Positions 1-9,179 of a DNA stretch of 34,321 nt are shown in pieces. The first letter of the stretch is position 1, and each line of letters opens with the position of its first letter. Made by a program: the position numbers and the translations under genes. This DNA is from CAYVTD01 sp964454445 (lineage in GTDB: Bacteria; Bacteroidota; Ignavibacteria; Kapaibacteriales; UBA2268): assembly GCA_964454445.1 (NCBI GenBank), contig CAYVTD010000034.1:1-34321 (forward strand). Reading direction: 5' to 3'. Below the pieces are notes generated by a model that saw only the letters and a list, made by a program, of their open reading frames with translations, searched no databases and was not told the origin of the DNA.

Positions 1-1821
1 CTCGAATGGTCTTAAAAGCATAGGATTTGTACTCCCTTTTTCAAAAAGCATTTTTGCAATTTCGTTGTTTTTAATGTTTACATTACCCCATTTGCCATCT
101 TTTTCGCGAAAGCCTTTTCTTTGAGTATATTGTGCAGCCATAGCAGAAAAATCCTTGCCATCTTTTAACTGCGAGTAAACAAGCTTGGCAATAGAGTCGT
201 TCAATACATAAATTTCACTCAAGTCATACGTCGGTTCGGTTTTATAGCGTGTTTTTGTTGTATCATAATATTTCTGGGCAAGCAATGTGTCGAACTTCAG
301 TTTGTCCCAAACTTCATCTGCTTCGACTTTAAAAAGGAGTATTCCATCGCGAAACTCATTGAGTAATTCGGTAAAACCGGGATAATCTTTTTCTAGAGTT
401 AATGCTGCCTTCGACAGCACTATCGGATCTGTAACTTTGTCTATTGCGTTTTCGATGCCTTCAGTCGTTAGCGGAGTGCCACGCAATAGTGGATGCTCGA
501 TACGGTCGTTCATCATGCCAATAAACTTGCCAACTTGTGTCTTTTTACCATCGATTTGAAACAAGATCTGGTCTAACAAAGATTCTGGGACTGCTGATGT
601 CCAAGCAGAATCGAGATTTGTTTTAGTTGTATCGAATGATGCAAGCAATTCTTTTAATACAGGATGATTAATTTCAAAACCGTAATTTTTTCTGATTTTA
701 TTGATGTATTCTCGTTTATCGTCGTTGAAATATATCTTTTTATAAAGTTTTTTAACTTCTTCCCGCTCATCTTCAGGGTTAACTGTTCTTGTGCTATCGC
801 GGCGGAGGATGTGAACACCATACTCAGTAATAATACCACCTCTGATTTCTCCGTCTTTCATACTATAAAGCGTATTTTCCATCTCCGGTACAATGTGTCT
901 GCCCGTTTTGTCGAAGCCAAAAACTCTTGAATACCAACCGAGTGCACCACCATTTGAAGCGCTTGCAGGATCTTCAGAATTATCGCGTGCAAGCTTTTCA
1001 AAACTAGACCCTTTTTTTATTAAAGCATGCAAGCTGTCGGCAGTTTTTCTTGCAGCTGCTGAATCGTTCTGAACTCCCCAAGGGACAAGAATATGGCTGG
1101 CGCGAACATCGGTTCTTTCAATTTTATTAAGCAATTTAATAATAAAATAACCATATTTTGTTTCAATCGGTTGTGGATAGTATTCGCCAACATTAAGAGA
1201 GTAAATGGCATCTTCTATGGGTCTTTGTACCCTGCCTGAGGTTATCAAACTTGGGATTCTTCCTCCTAATTTTGCAGTTTCTTTATCATCAGACAATTCC
1301 ATTGCCAGGTCTTCAAATTTTTCTCCATTTTTTAAGCGAACTATAGTTTGCAATGCTTTTTGTTGGGCAGGTACACGATCAGTGCTGATTTCAGGTAGAG
1401 GATAAGTGAACAAGATAATAGCTATTTCCATTTCGTATTTCCGTCTTTTAACCATTTCTTCGACAGCCGGTTCGGTTAAATTTTTTTCAAACAGATATGA
1501 CTCGGCTAGAATCCTTTTGTTCTGCTCGATATCGGCAATAACAGCAGAATCTTTGTCGAAACCCCGCTTGATGGCATCTTGCACTTTAAGTCGATAATTA
1601 ACATATAAATCAAGGAAATCGAGCACACTATCCTTAGCTACCTCCCACAATTTTGCATCCTGACGATTCATGTTCTTTTTAAATGCTTTTTCCAAATCAC
1701 CATAAGTAATTTCTTCACTTCCTACTTTTGCAACTACTTCATTATTATAGGGATTTTGGGCAAGTGATGTGTAAACAATAGATAATACAAAGATTATTGT
1801 AAATACAAGAAAGCGTTTCAT
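1..1821 (-). CDS. SurA/PpiD-like periplasmic peptidyl-prolyl isomerase, 3' end cut by window edge
   Basis: Reading the minus strand from the ATG at 1819-1821 gives an open frame of 607 codons that runs off the left edge, so the C terminus is missing. Residues 1-21 (MKRFLVF...SLA|Q) look like a Sec signal peptide, placing the protein in the periplasm. An N-terminal SurA_N-like helical region follows. Three parvulin-like modules can be picked out: about 128-230, about 238-345 (with the hallmark RASHILV at 240-246 and GGALGWYSR further on), and about 543 to the edge (DGKWGNVNIKNNEIAKMLFEKG). Parvulins catalyse cis-trans isomerisation of prolyl bonds and, in SurA, chaperone outer-membrane proteins. 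Only the middle module looks canonical; the others look divergent and may be chaperone-only. It lies 134 bp downstream of murC on the same strand and may be co-transcribed with it. Family assignment is confident; the substrate is unknown. Confidence 0.9.
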   Translation of the reverse strand, partial: MKRFLVFTIIFVLSIVYTSLAQNPYNNEVVAKVGSEEITYGDLEKAFKKNMNRQDAKLWEVAKDSVLDFLDLYVNYRLKVQDAIKRGFDKDSAVIADIEQNKRILAESYLFEKNLTEPAVEEMVKRRKYEMEIAIILFTYPLPEISTDRVPAQQKALQTIVRLKNGEKFEDLAMELSDDKETAKLGGRIPSLITSGRVQRPIEDAIYSLNVGEYYPQPIETKYGYFIIKLLNKIERTDVRASHILVPWGVQNDSAAARKTADSLHALIKKGSSFEKLARDNSEDPASASNGGALGWYSRVFGFDKTGRHIVPEMENTLYSMKDGEIRGGIITEYGVHILRRDSTRTVNPEDEREEVKKLYKKIYFNDDKREYINKIRKNYGFEINHPVLKELLASFDTTKTNLDSAWTSAVPESLLDQILFQIDGKKTQVGKFIGMMNDRIEHPLLRGTPLTTEGIENAIDKVTDPIVLSKAALTLEKDYPGFTELLNEFRDGILLFKVEADEVWDKLKFDTLLAQKYYDTTKTRYKTEPTYDLSEIYVLNDSIAKLVYSQLKDGKDFSAMAAQYTQRKGFREKDGKWGNVNIKNNEIAKMLFEKGSTNPMLLRPFE

Positions 1822-1955
1822 CGTAAGAATCCTAAAATTTCACAAATTTTTTTCTCATTAATAAGATATATACTTAAATAATTGTAAATTATTGTAAGAA
1901 TTAACAAATTGTCATTTCTATGTTATCTATTATGTTGCATAATATATTACAAATT

Positions 1956-3323
1956 TTATTTGTTTAAAAGTTCATCACCTAATTTCCAAATATCGCCTGC
2001 TCCCATTGTGATAACGATATCACCTTCTCTGACAATATCTGTAACATTTTGCATAAGTGTCTCTTTTTCAGGGAAATAATGCACGCCACGATGTCCATAC
2101 TGAGCCGCCGCATCGGCAATCAATTTTCCATTTATACCCTCAATTGGCTTCTCGCGGGCAGGATATACATCTGTTACAACGAGCATATCAGCATTATCGA
2201 AGGATCTGCCGAATTCCTTATAAAATCGTTGAGTTCGCGTGTATGTATGAGGTTGGAAAATGCAAACAATGCGCCGCTTCCAACCCTCGCGGGCCGCTTT
2301 TAATGATGCTTTGATTTCCGTTGGGTGGTGGGCATAATCGTCAATAAAAATCATGCCATCTCGCTCACCCTTTATCTCAAAGCGTCTGAAAACACCCGTA
2401 AACTCCTTAGCTGCTTGGCTAATGTCATCAAAACTTGCTCCGAGCCGACGTGCTACGGTTACTGCCGCAAGTGCATTTTTTACATTATGCAACCCTGGAA
2501 TATTTAAAGTCATTTCACCAAGCTCTTGCCCGTCTTCGATTACTCTGAATCGCGATTCCCGGTTTTCGTAAATAATGTTTTCGGCACGAACATCGCAATG
2601 CGGTGAAATACCGAAAGTTACTATCTTTTTGTTTATATCGGACAGTATCTCCTTAACGCCTGCATCGTCCAAACCAACAGCTGCGAATCCATAAAAGGGA
2701 ACTTTGTTTACAAACTCAAGGAAAGTATTTTTCAGATCGTCGAAATCGCTGTAAACATCCATGTGCTCGGGCTCGATATTGTTAACCACTGCCACCGTCG
2801 GAAGCAACTGCAAAAACGAGCGGTCGTATTCGTCTGCTTCTACTACCGTCCAATCGCCTTTGCCAAGTCGTGCATTCGAGCCTCCAAGACCACGCAGGCG
2901 CCCACCAACAATCACCGTTGGATCGAAACCTGATTTTATCATCGTCAAGCCGACAAGCGACGTTGTGGTTGTTTTACCATGCGTACCGGCAATTGCTACT
3001 GTATAATTTAGCCGGGAAACCTCCGAAAGCATCTCTGCCCGACGCAAAACGGGAATGTTCTTTTTTAAGGCAAATGCTGTTTCAGGATTTTCCTTTGGAT
3101 TTATAGCACTCGAATAAATAAGCACTTCCGCATCTTCGATATTACTTTCATTATGACCAATAAATATCTGAGCACCCAATTTAGCGAGATAATCGGTATT
3201 TTCTGATTGAGACATATCCGATCCACTAATCGAAAAGCCCTGATTTATAAGTATTTCGGCTATGGCGCTCATACCAATGCCACCAATGCCTACAAAATGT
3301 ATTTTTTTTATCGAGGAAAACAT
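1956..3323 (-). CDS. murC: UDP-N-acetylmuramate--L-alanine ligase
   Basis: MurC adds L-alanine to UDP-MurNAc using ATP, the first step of peptide-stem assembly for peptidoglycan, in the cytoplasm. The 455 residues match the usual family length and all Mur-ligase landmarks are present: N-terminal UDP-binding Rossmann motif HFVGIGGIGMS (9-19), ATP loop GTHGKTTTT (113-121), EADEYDRSF (162-170), NNIEPEHMDVY (181-191), PGLHNVKNALAA (276-287), FRRFE (312-316), DDYAHHPTEI (328-337) and FQPHTYTRT (356-364). The start is the ATG just before the Rossmann motif; no strong Shine-Dalgarno sequence is visible. In many bacteria murC sits within the dcw division and cell-wall cluster. Here its neighbours are a divergent glycosyltransferase and a periplasmic foldase, so it stands apart from that cluster. 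The enzyme appears intact. Confidence 0.97.
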   Translation of the reverse strand: MFSSIKKIHFVGIGGIGMSAIAEILINQGFSISGSDMSQSENTDYLAKLGAQIFIGHNESNIEDAEVLIYSSAINPKENPETAFALKKNIPVLRRAEMLSEVSRLNYTVAIAGTHGKTTTTSLVGLTMIKSGFDPTVIVGGRLRGLGGSNARLGKGDWTVVEADEYDRSFLQLLPTVAVVNNIEPEHMDVYSDFDDLKNTFLEFVNKVPFYGFAAVGLDDAGVKEILSDINKKIVTFGISPHCDVRAENIIYENRESRFRVIEDGQELGEMTLNIPGLHNVKNALAAVTVARRLGASFDDISQAAKEFTGVFRRFEIKGERDGMIFIDDYAHHPTEIKASLKAAREGWKRRIVCIFQPHTYTRTQRFYKEFGRSFDNADMLVVTDVYPAREKPIEGINGKLIADAAAQYGHRGVHYFPEKETLMQNVTDIVREGDIVITMGAGDIWKLGDELLNK

Positions 3324-3489
3324 ATTTTTCTGTTATTTCAATATTTATTAATAATTTTATATTGTTATTGTTTCTTTGAAAAAGATTTCCTTTTTTTGCG
3401 TGTTCCAAGGCTTTAAAAATATGGAAATTATCGCATAAATAAAAGAAACTGCAAATTATAAATAATTAAAAAAAACAATATCTTTCGCT

Positions 3490-5475
3490 ATGGGTACGAA
3501 AAAAACATCAAAAAACAAGCATAAAGCTCAAAAGAATGAAAAAGAACTTTCGGCTAATACAGTCAAAAAAAATACTTATTTCATCTTCGACAGCAAATAT
3601 ACTTATATCTGGTTTATTTTGATAGCCTCTGTTTTCATTACTATCTTCGTAATCAATGCCATTGGCTACTTGTCATTTATCGAAGATGATGCCCTCATTT
3701 CCCTCCGCTACGTAAAGCGTTTTGTCGCCGGCGAAGGGCTTACATGGACTAACGGACAAAAAGTCGAGGGTTACTCCAATTTGCTTTGGATTCTTTTATG
3801 CTCCGCTATCAGTATTTTTGGGATTGAACCCATAGACTCTGCTCGTATTCTGGGCTTTGCTCTTAACAGCGCCATTATAATGGCTCTTGTTTGGTATTTC
3901 TTAAAAAACAATAACATATACAAAAGTGCTGCGGCAATGACTGCCGCCGCTTTGATTGCCTTTTCCGGACCTTTCGCAGTTTGGACTGTCGGCGGACTCG
4001 AACAACCCCTTGTAGCATTTTTGCTTTGCTTGGGAATTTTGTTTTTAATTGATCCTATTTCACAAAATCGAACTAACTTTCGTAGTTTTATTTTACCGGG
4101 CATATTTTTAGGATTGTTGTCTCTAACTCGACCAGATGGAATATTATTCCCGGCAGTTATTGCTTTATTTTATTTTATCTTGAATCGTTTTCGTAAGCAA
4201 GCTTTTCTTATTTCATTAAAGTTCTTTTTAATTCCTTTCTCTTTTTATCTTCTTCAGTTGGCTTTTCGGCTGGTTTACTACGGTGAATGGATCCCCAACA
4301 CCGCTTTGGTTAAGGTATCATTTTCATCATCGCATTTTTGGCATGGTTTGCAATATACTCTCGAGGGCATTATCAATCTTCTCCCCTTGTTCTTATTGCT
4401 TTTATTTTCAATTTATATCATTTTCAAAGCAAAAAAGTTTTCTTCAATAGCAATAATTTTGTCTGGAAGTTTGCTTTTATGGCTTATATACTTGACTATC
4501 GTTGGGGGAGATATATTCCCCGGGCGACGGCATTTCGTTCCTGTTATATTAATCTCTGTTATTCTCATTTCGTTGGCTATTTCGCAATTAAATGAACTTA
4601 AAAATCATTATCCCAAGTCATTATTGTTGTTTGTGCTGCCATTTATTGCCGCTTTTGCTTATATGCAATATGACGATAAAGAAAATTTGCGTGCAAAAGA
4701 AGAAAATTGGGAGCAAAACGGGCAGGCAATTGGACTTTTATTAAAAAAGGCGTTTCATCGTGAGCAGCCCCTCCTTGCAGTTACCTCGGCAGGCTGCATC
4801 CCTTATTGGTCAGAGCTGCCAAGCTTGGATATGTTAGGATTGAATGATTATTATCTTCCACGCCATAAACCAAAGAATTTTGGTTATGAATGGATTGCAC
4901 ACGAATTAAGCGATGCAAATTATATTATGAGCCAAAAGCCTGATATTGTTATTTACAATATGAGCCGATTGGGTAGGAGTGCTGTGCTTCGAGCAGAAAT
5001 TGAACTGTATAACCATAAGGATTTTAAGAAATTATATAGTGGTATGACCGTTTTTTGCCGCGAGCCACAGCAAAAAGATATAATGGTTTTCTTTCGCAAA
5101 GATAGCGAAAAAATTGGAATTAGACACTTCGGAGACACGTTATACATTCCTGGATATTTGATCGCAAATAATCCAACCATTACAGTTTCAATGCTCGATT
5201 TGAACAATAATCTTGTATGTTTAGTTAATAAAAAGAATCCTGCATATCTTTATGACATTCAATTAGAACAAGGCTTGTATAAATTCGAAATTATTGCAAA
5301 AAACAAACAAGTATTTGCTGCAGTCAGAGAAGGCGAAATTGAAATTGGGCGAGGCAATGGCTCTTTCACTTTTGAATACAATGCCATTTTTGACGTAAAT
5401 TTCGGCATCTGGGGAACAAGCAAACAACCCGATGAAATTATCGGCATAAGATTAATAAAAATACCAAATCCTTGA
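3490..5475 (+). CDS. GT-C fold integral membrane glycosyltransferase
   Basis: This 661-residue protein has a lysine-rich cytoplasmic N terminus (1-30), a first membrane helix (about 39-61), then many hydrophobic helices up to about residue 400, and a soluble C-terminal domain. Directly after helix 1 comes IEDDALISLRYVKRFVAGEG (64-83) followed by KVEGYSNLLW (91-100). The acidic pair D66-D67 in the first outer loop and the VEGY-(S/T)-N/P-LW motif are typical of GT-C enzymes that move a sugar from a polyprenyl-phosphate donor on the outer face of the inner membrane. AGCIPYWSELPSLDMLGLND in the C-terminal part is a recurrent motif of the same family. Acceptor and sugar cannot be deduced; LPS, glycan or protein glycosylation are all possible. 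It is monocistronic, divergent from murC and convergent with the antiporter gene. Its stop codon lies within the loop of a hairpin. Confidence 0.85.
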   Translation: MGTKKTSKNKHKAQKNEKELSANTVKKNTYFIFDSKYTYIWFILIASVFITIFVINAIGYLSFIEDDALISLRYVKRFVAGEGLTWTNGQKVEGYSNLLWILLCSAISIFGIEPIDSARILGFALNSAIIMALVWYFLKNNNIYKSAAAMTAAALIAFSGPFAVWTVGGLEQPLVAFLLCLGILFLIDPISQNRTNFRSFILPGIFLGLLSLTRPDGILFPAVIALFYFILNRFRKQAFLISLKFFLIPFSFYLLQLAFRLVYYGEWIPNTALVKVSFSSSHFWHGLQYTLEGIINLLPLFLLLLFSIYIIFKAKKFSSIAIILSGSLLLWLIYLTIVGGDIFPGRRHFVPVILISVILISLAISQLNELKNHYPKSLLLFVLPFIAAFAYMQYDDKENLRAKEENWEQNGQAIGLLLKKAFHREQPLLAVTSAGCIPYWSELPSLDMLGLNDYYLPRHKPKNFGYEWIAHELSDANYIMSQKPDIVIYNMSRLGRSAVLRAEIELYNHKDFKKLYSGMTVFCREPQQKDIMVFFRKDSEKIGIRHFGDTLYIPGYLIANNPTITVSMLDLNNNLVCLVNKKNPAYLYDIQLEQGLYKFEIIAKNKQVFAAVREGEIEIGRGNGSFTFEYNAIFDVNFGIWGTSKQPDEIIGIRLIKIPNP

Positions 5476-5491
5476 TATTAAGATTTGGTAT
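5461..5491 (-). terminator. Hairpin between convergent genes, candidate terminator
   Basis: ATACCAAATC (5461-5470) and GATTTGGTAT (5482-5491) form a perfect 10-bp stem with an 11-nt loop. Read on the minus strand the stem is followed by TTTTATTAAT, a weak U-rich tail that would suit termination of the antiporter transcript. Read on the plus strand it is followed by A-rich sequence, so it is less likely to stop that transcript. The loop contains the TGA stop of the upstream plus-strand gene, and the left arm is inside that coding sequence. No experimental support; inferred from complementarity and position. Confidence 0.5.
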
Positions 5492-5516
5492 ATATAAAAA
5501 AAACTATCGCTAGAAA

Positions 5517-6839
5517 CTAGCTATGGATAAAAATTATCTGAATCAGAATAAAGAGCGGTAGAAGAACAATTAGCGAAAATTTATACATGTAAGCAAAGAA
5601 ATCCGGCATTTTTATTCCTTGACTTTCAGCAATTGCTTTCACCATAAAGTTAGGTCCGTTGCCAATATATGTCATCGAACCAAACATAACAGCCCCAACA
5701 CAAATAGCTTCCATATAAATTGATGGTATATTGGCTATCATATCCATATTAGCAACAATGTCCGGATTCATATCTGTCCAACCGCGAGCCAGCGAATAAA
5801 AAGTAACCGCCGTCGGCGTGTTATCTAGAAAAGAACTAAGTCCACCAGCAGCATAATAATAAAGCATAGGAGTATCTATGCCGAGATCGGCGGCATGATG
5901 CTCCAAATAAGACAATGCAGGCACCATTGTAATAAATATACCAAGGAATAGATAAGCCACTTCTTCGATCGGCTCCCAACTGAATTTGTTGTTTTCTCTA
6001 GTTAGCTTGTCAGTAAATTTCATTGAAAGAGCAGCCATCAGCACAAAAATAAGTTCGCGTAAAAATGATGATGGATGCGCAGCGTGAATGAAGCTAAAAG
6101 TGCTTGGATTGATGAAGGCAACAGCAAGAACGACACCAAGAAGCCACACAAAGTTGAGTTTTCCATGTATTCTGACAGGCCTTTTGTTCTCAGGATTGAA
6201 ATATTTTACGCTTTCGTCTTCTTTTTTCCAAAAGTGGGTATCAATAATGTAAAAAATGACGATTAAAGCAAGATTTGTAGATGCCCATTCTTTTATGAAA
6301 CCAGCAAACCAAAGGAACGGAACGCCGCGCAAGTACATCATAAACAAAGGTGGATCACCGAGCGGGGTCAGAAGCCCACCGCAGTTGGCAATGATGGCAA
6401 TGAAGAACAAAATTGTATGAACTTTGTATTTTCTATTTGCATTAGTGCTAATAATTGGTCGAATGAGGAGCATTGCTGCACCTGTTGTCCCCATTAAAGA
6501 AGCCAAAACTGCACCTATTCCGAGAATAATTGCGTTTGTTGCCGGTTTGGACTCGATGCTCCCATCGACATAAATGCCTCCGGTTATTATAAATAAAGCA
6601 CCGAGCATTAATATAAACGGGACGTAATCGTAAACCATTGCGTGGAGGACTTCATGACTCATTCCGTTAGCCAAAAGCCAGATTGCTGTCGGCACACCAA
6701 GTATCAAAGCGACAATAAGTTTGTTACGGTTTGATTCCCAAAAGTAGCTGGCTTTTAAAGGGAGGACTGCAATAGCTCCAAGCATTAAAACAAAGGGTAT
6801 GATTTCCCAAATTTGCACTGAGTGGACGGCGTGTTCCAT
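5517..6839 (-). CDS. nhaD: NhaD-type Na+/H+ antiporter (ion transporter superfamily)
   Basis: This polytopic inner-membrane protein belongs to the ion-transporter superfamily that contains NhaD Na+/H+ antiporters, citrate carriers and ArsB-like permeases. The characteristic segment GGLLTPLGDPPLFMMYLRGV is present, as is a second half-site SSFLDNTPTAVTFY in the C-terminal half, giving the internal two-repeat layout of the family. The N terminus IWEIIPFVLMLGAIAVLPL is a typical first helix. I prefer the ATG at 6837-6839 (MEHAVHSVQIWE...). An in-frame ATG at 6900-6902 would add 21 residues but has no ribosome-binding site and no family-like sequence. The likely role is sodium extrusion and pH homeostasis, or coupling to a sodium cycle; the transported ion is inferred from family. 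It is monocistronic and divergent from prkA. Confidence 0.85.
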   Translation of the reverse strand: MEHAVHSVQIWEIIPFVLMLGAIAVLPLKASYFWESNRNKLIVALILGVPTAIWLLANGMSHEVLHAMVYDYVPFILMLGALFIITGGIYVDGSIESKPATNAIILGIGAVLASLMGTTGAAMLLIRPIISTNANRKYKVHTILFFIAIIANCGGLLTPLGDPPLFMMYLRGVPFLWFAGFIKEWASTNLALIVIFYIIDTHFWKKEDESVKYFNPENKRPVRIHGKLNFVWLLGVVLAVAFINPSTFSFIHAAHPSSFLRELIFVLMAALSMKFTDKLTRENNKFSWEPIEEVAYLFLGIFITMVPALSYLEHHAADLGIDTPMLYYYAAGGLSSFLDNTPTAVTFYSLARGWTDMNPDIVANMDMIANIPSIYMEAICVGAVMFGSMTYIGNGPNFMVKAIAESQGIKMPDFFAYMYKFSLIVLLPLFILIQIIFIHS

Positions 6840-7044
6840 AATTAACTTTGTTTTTGTTTGTAAAAAAGACAAAACTATTACAATATTATTTATTATGGAC
6901 ATTACAAATCTAATTCTGTAATTTATGTGTTTAAAAATTATTTTTAAAATTTACTATTATCCTATTAAATAAATTCATAAATTTATAGTTTAAGCAATTT
7001 GCTTTTACAAAATTATGATTATATACATTTTAATTATTATTGTC

Positions 7045-7050
7045 AGGAGG
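7045..7050 (+). promoter_or_regulatory. Strong Shine-Dalgarno sequence fixing the prkA start
   Basis: AGGAGG ends 8 nt before the ATG at 7059. It is a perfect anti-16S match and one of very few in this window. It decides against the upstream in-frame ATG at 6999, which would add 20 residues of unlikely sequence. Confidence 0.85.
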
Positions 7051-7058
7051 CATTAGCA

Positions 7059-9140
7059 ATGGGAAAACAGCAAGAAATGGTTGCATTAAGAGATAATAGC
7101 CTGGGTTTTCATATTAAAAGTGTTATTGAGGGTAAAAGGAGATTTGAGAACGTATTCCAAAGTGTTTCTAAAATGATACTCGAAGACCCTGCAAAAATCC
7201 AGAAAATAACCGTTAACGGAAGACAGACTTATGACTTCTTGATTTTTAGACAAAAGGGCAAGCATATAGTCGGGATGTTCGACGAGATAAATAGCTTCGT
7301 TTCTTATGTGAAAGATGCAGCAGAAGGAGGCTCCTCAGCTGAGATGGCATTTGTGCTTATCGGCGAACCAGGCAATGGCAAAACCTTTTTCGTCGATTTT
7401 TTAAGTTCGTTATATCGCAAATTCGTTTCTCAAGCTCCGAATAAACGCTATACATTTCAAATAAAAGACTTAGACAAAATTGGCGGATATGGTAAAATTA
7501 ACCGTATCGAATCGCAAACTTTCGAAGATCCAATGATTTTAGCAATGAATCTTTATGAAAATCGCGAAGAAAATATCGAACATTTATCGAAACTTGGTGC
7601 AAAAGATGCCCAAATAAAACAGTTTTATAAAATGTACCGCCCTCTTGGTGCCTGCACCGATTATATTTTGCATCAGATTAGGGAATATTGCAATGGAGAT
7701 GTTCAAAAAATGATCGAATTTATCGATATTGTCCCAATTCCAATCAACGAAACCCGCGGAACACTGACCGGGAAATATGCTGCAAAAGACAAAATAACCT
7801 CTTCTGCAGTCGATTTGCTTGGCGAGGAGTCCATAACTCGTTTATTGAATATCAGCGATACAAATAACCCATACCGCTTCGATTTGCGTCGCGGCGCCCT
7901 GGCTCGTGTTGCTGGTGGAGGCATTCACTTCGCTGACGAAATATTTAAAAACAAACGCGATCTTGTACAGGTCTATCTCGGAGTAATTCAAAACAGAACC
8001 ATTGACATAGAAGGCTTTAAGTGGCCCATCGATACATTGATTATTGCCACAAGCAATAACTCGGAATTTGCCCGCTTCCTCGAAGAAAAAGAGCAGGCAC
8101 CAATTGTTGACAGATGCAGAGTTTCTTATATGGCTCATAATACTAACTACATTCATCAGCAAGAACTTACACAATATGCACTCGGTAGCTCCGAAAAGAC
8201 AACATTTTCCGGCGAGAAAATGCACATCGACCCAAATTTGAATTATGCAGCTTCCGTTGCAATCACTCTTTCCCGTATGCCTCCTTCAGACAAATTAACT
8301 CCTGTTGAGATGATGAAACTTTCTGCCGCCGAAGTTGCTGGTGAAAAAAGCATTAAAACCCTCAGCGAAGTAATCAACGACCTTAACAATGACCCGGATA
8401 TTACAAAACGTTTCGGCCAAAAGGGGCTTGGACATAGAAATCTTGGCAGAGCTTTGCAGGTTTTATTAGAGCGTTCCGAGACTCAAGAGGGCAAATGTAT
8501 GTATGCAGGAGATTTTTTCCCTGCACTCGAAAGCGTAATCCTCGACTATGTGAAAGAACCAAACGACCGCGTTAAATACCTTAATGATTTAAAGATAGCC
8601 AAAGGCTTGCACCGCAAAAACGTGATGACAACCATTTTCAATGCTTATATGGACGAGCCTGATGCAATCGAAAAAGATGTGATGAATTATGTAAATATGA
8701 TTATCGGAATTGACGCTAAAAATCTTGGCCCAGATAAGATTTGGACATATCGCGACCCGCAAACAGGCAAACTTGTCCCGCTGAAAATCGACGAGACCTT
8801 TATAAACAGCGTAGAATCGCGACTCGGTTTGAAAAATATGGAGCAAAAGCAAAGCTATCGAACTACAATATCTAAGATTTATGGTCAGAAGATGATTAAA
8901 GATCCGAATTATAATTTTATGGATAATAACGACCTCGTAAAAGCTGTTACAGATGTTCGTTTGAAATCTGATGTGGCAGGTGCTGGCTCTCTCGTTGGAG
9001 CACTTTCAAACCGAACTAACGAAGAAAATCAAAAACTTTATAACAGAATGATCGACACAATGATTAATAAGCTTGGATATTGCAGAACTTGCGCCCAGAA
9101 GACCATCGAGTATTTCTGCACTCAAGATGACGCAAATTAA
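7059..9140 (+). CDS. prkA: PrkA-family serine protein kinase with AAA+ domain
   Basis: PrkA proteins (E. coli YeaG, B. subtilis PrkA) join an AAA+-like ATPase domain to a C-terminal PrkA kinase domain and act in starvation or sporulation signalling. Here the 693-residue product shows Walker A GEPGNGKT (102-109), a Walker-B-like HFADE (290-294) within the conserved RRGALARVAGGGIHFADEIF segment, and a sensor-like IIATSNNSEF (328-337) followed by VDRCRV with candidate arginine-finger residues. The C-terminal PrkA region includes DPQTGKLVPLKIDETFINSVE. It is about 50 residues longer than E. coli YeaG. In other bacteria prkA is commonly adjacent to DUF444/YeaH and SpoVR genes; neither is visible here. 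The following gene is cstA, itself a carbon-starvation gene, only 39 bp downstream, so a starvation-related transcription unit is plausible but inferred. Confidence 0.9.
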   Translation: MGKQQEMVALRDNSLGFHIKSVIEGKRRFENVFQSVSKMILEDPAKIQKITVNGRQTYDFLIFRQKGKHIVGMFDEINSFVSYVKDAAEGGSSAEMAFVLIGEPGNGKTFFVDFLSSLYRKFVSQAPNKRYTFQIKDLDKIGGYGKINRIESQTFEDPMILAMNLYENREENIEHLSKLGAKDAQIKQFYKMYRPLGACTDYILHQIREYCNGDVQKMIEFIDIVPIPINETRGTLTGKYAAKDKITSSAVDLLGEESITRLLNISDTNNPYRFDLRRGALARVAGGGIHFADEIFKNKRDLVQVYLGVIQNRTIDIEGFKWPIDTLIIATSNNSEFARFLEEKEQAPIVDRCRVSYMAHNTNYIHQQELTQYALGSSEKTTFSGEKMHIDPNLNYAASVAITLSRMPPSDKLTPVEMMKLSAAEVAGEKSIKTLSEVINDLNNDPDITKRFGQKGLGHRNLGRALQVLLERSETQEGKCMYAGDFFPALESVILDYVKEPNDRVKYLNDLKIAKGLHRKNVMTTIFNAYMDEPDAIEKDVMNYVNMIIGIDAKNLGPDKIWTYRDPQTGKLVPLKIDETFINSVESRLGLKNMEQKQSYRTTISKIYGQKMIKDPNYNFMDNNDLVKAVTDVRLKSDVAGAGSLVGALSNRTNEENQKLYNRMIDTMINKLGYCRTCAQKTIEYFCTQDDAN

Positions 9141-9179
9141 TTCTCGTTTCTCTAATTATCTATATTTAAAGGCGATACG

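Noticed and set aside
1172..1180. Near-match to a DnaA box (TGTGGATAG), and another at 22356-22364 (TTATCCACT)
   Set aside because: Both have one mismatch to TTATCCACA, lie inside coding sequence and are isolated. No cluster with an AT-rich unwinding element is visible, so oriC cannot be claimed in this window despite the parS sites.
3771..4103. 110-codon open frame on the minus strand
   Set aside because: Antisense to the GT-C glycosyltransferase; the conserved motifs are on the plus strand.
6840..6902. 21-residue N-terminal extension of the NhaD-type antiporter
   Set aside because: The frame is open, but the sequence has no family-like character and neither start has a Shine-Dalgarno sequence; the shorter start agrees with the typical first helix. 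Not excluded.
7842..8225. 127-codon open frame on the minus strand
   Set aside because: Antisense to the AAA+ domain of prkA; no ribosome site, no recognisable domain.
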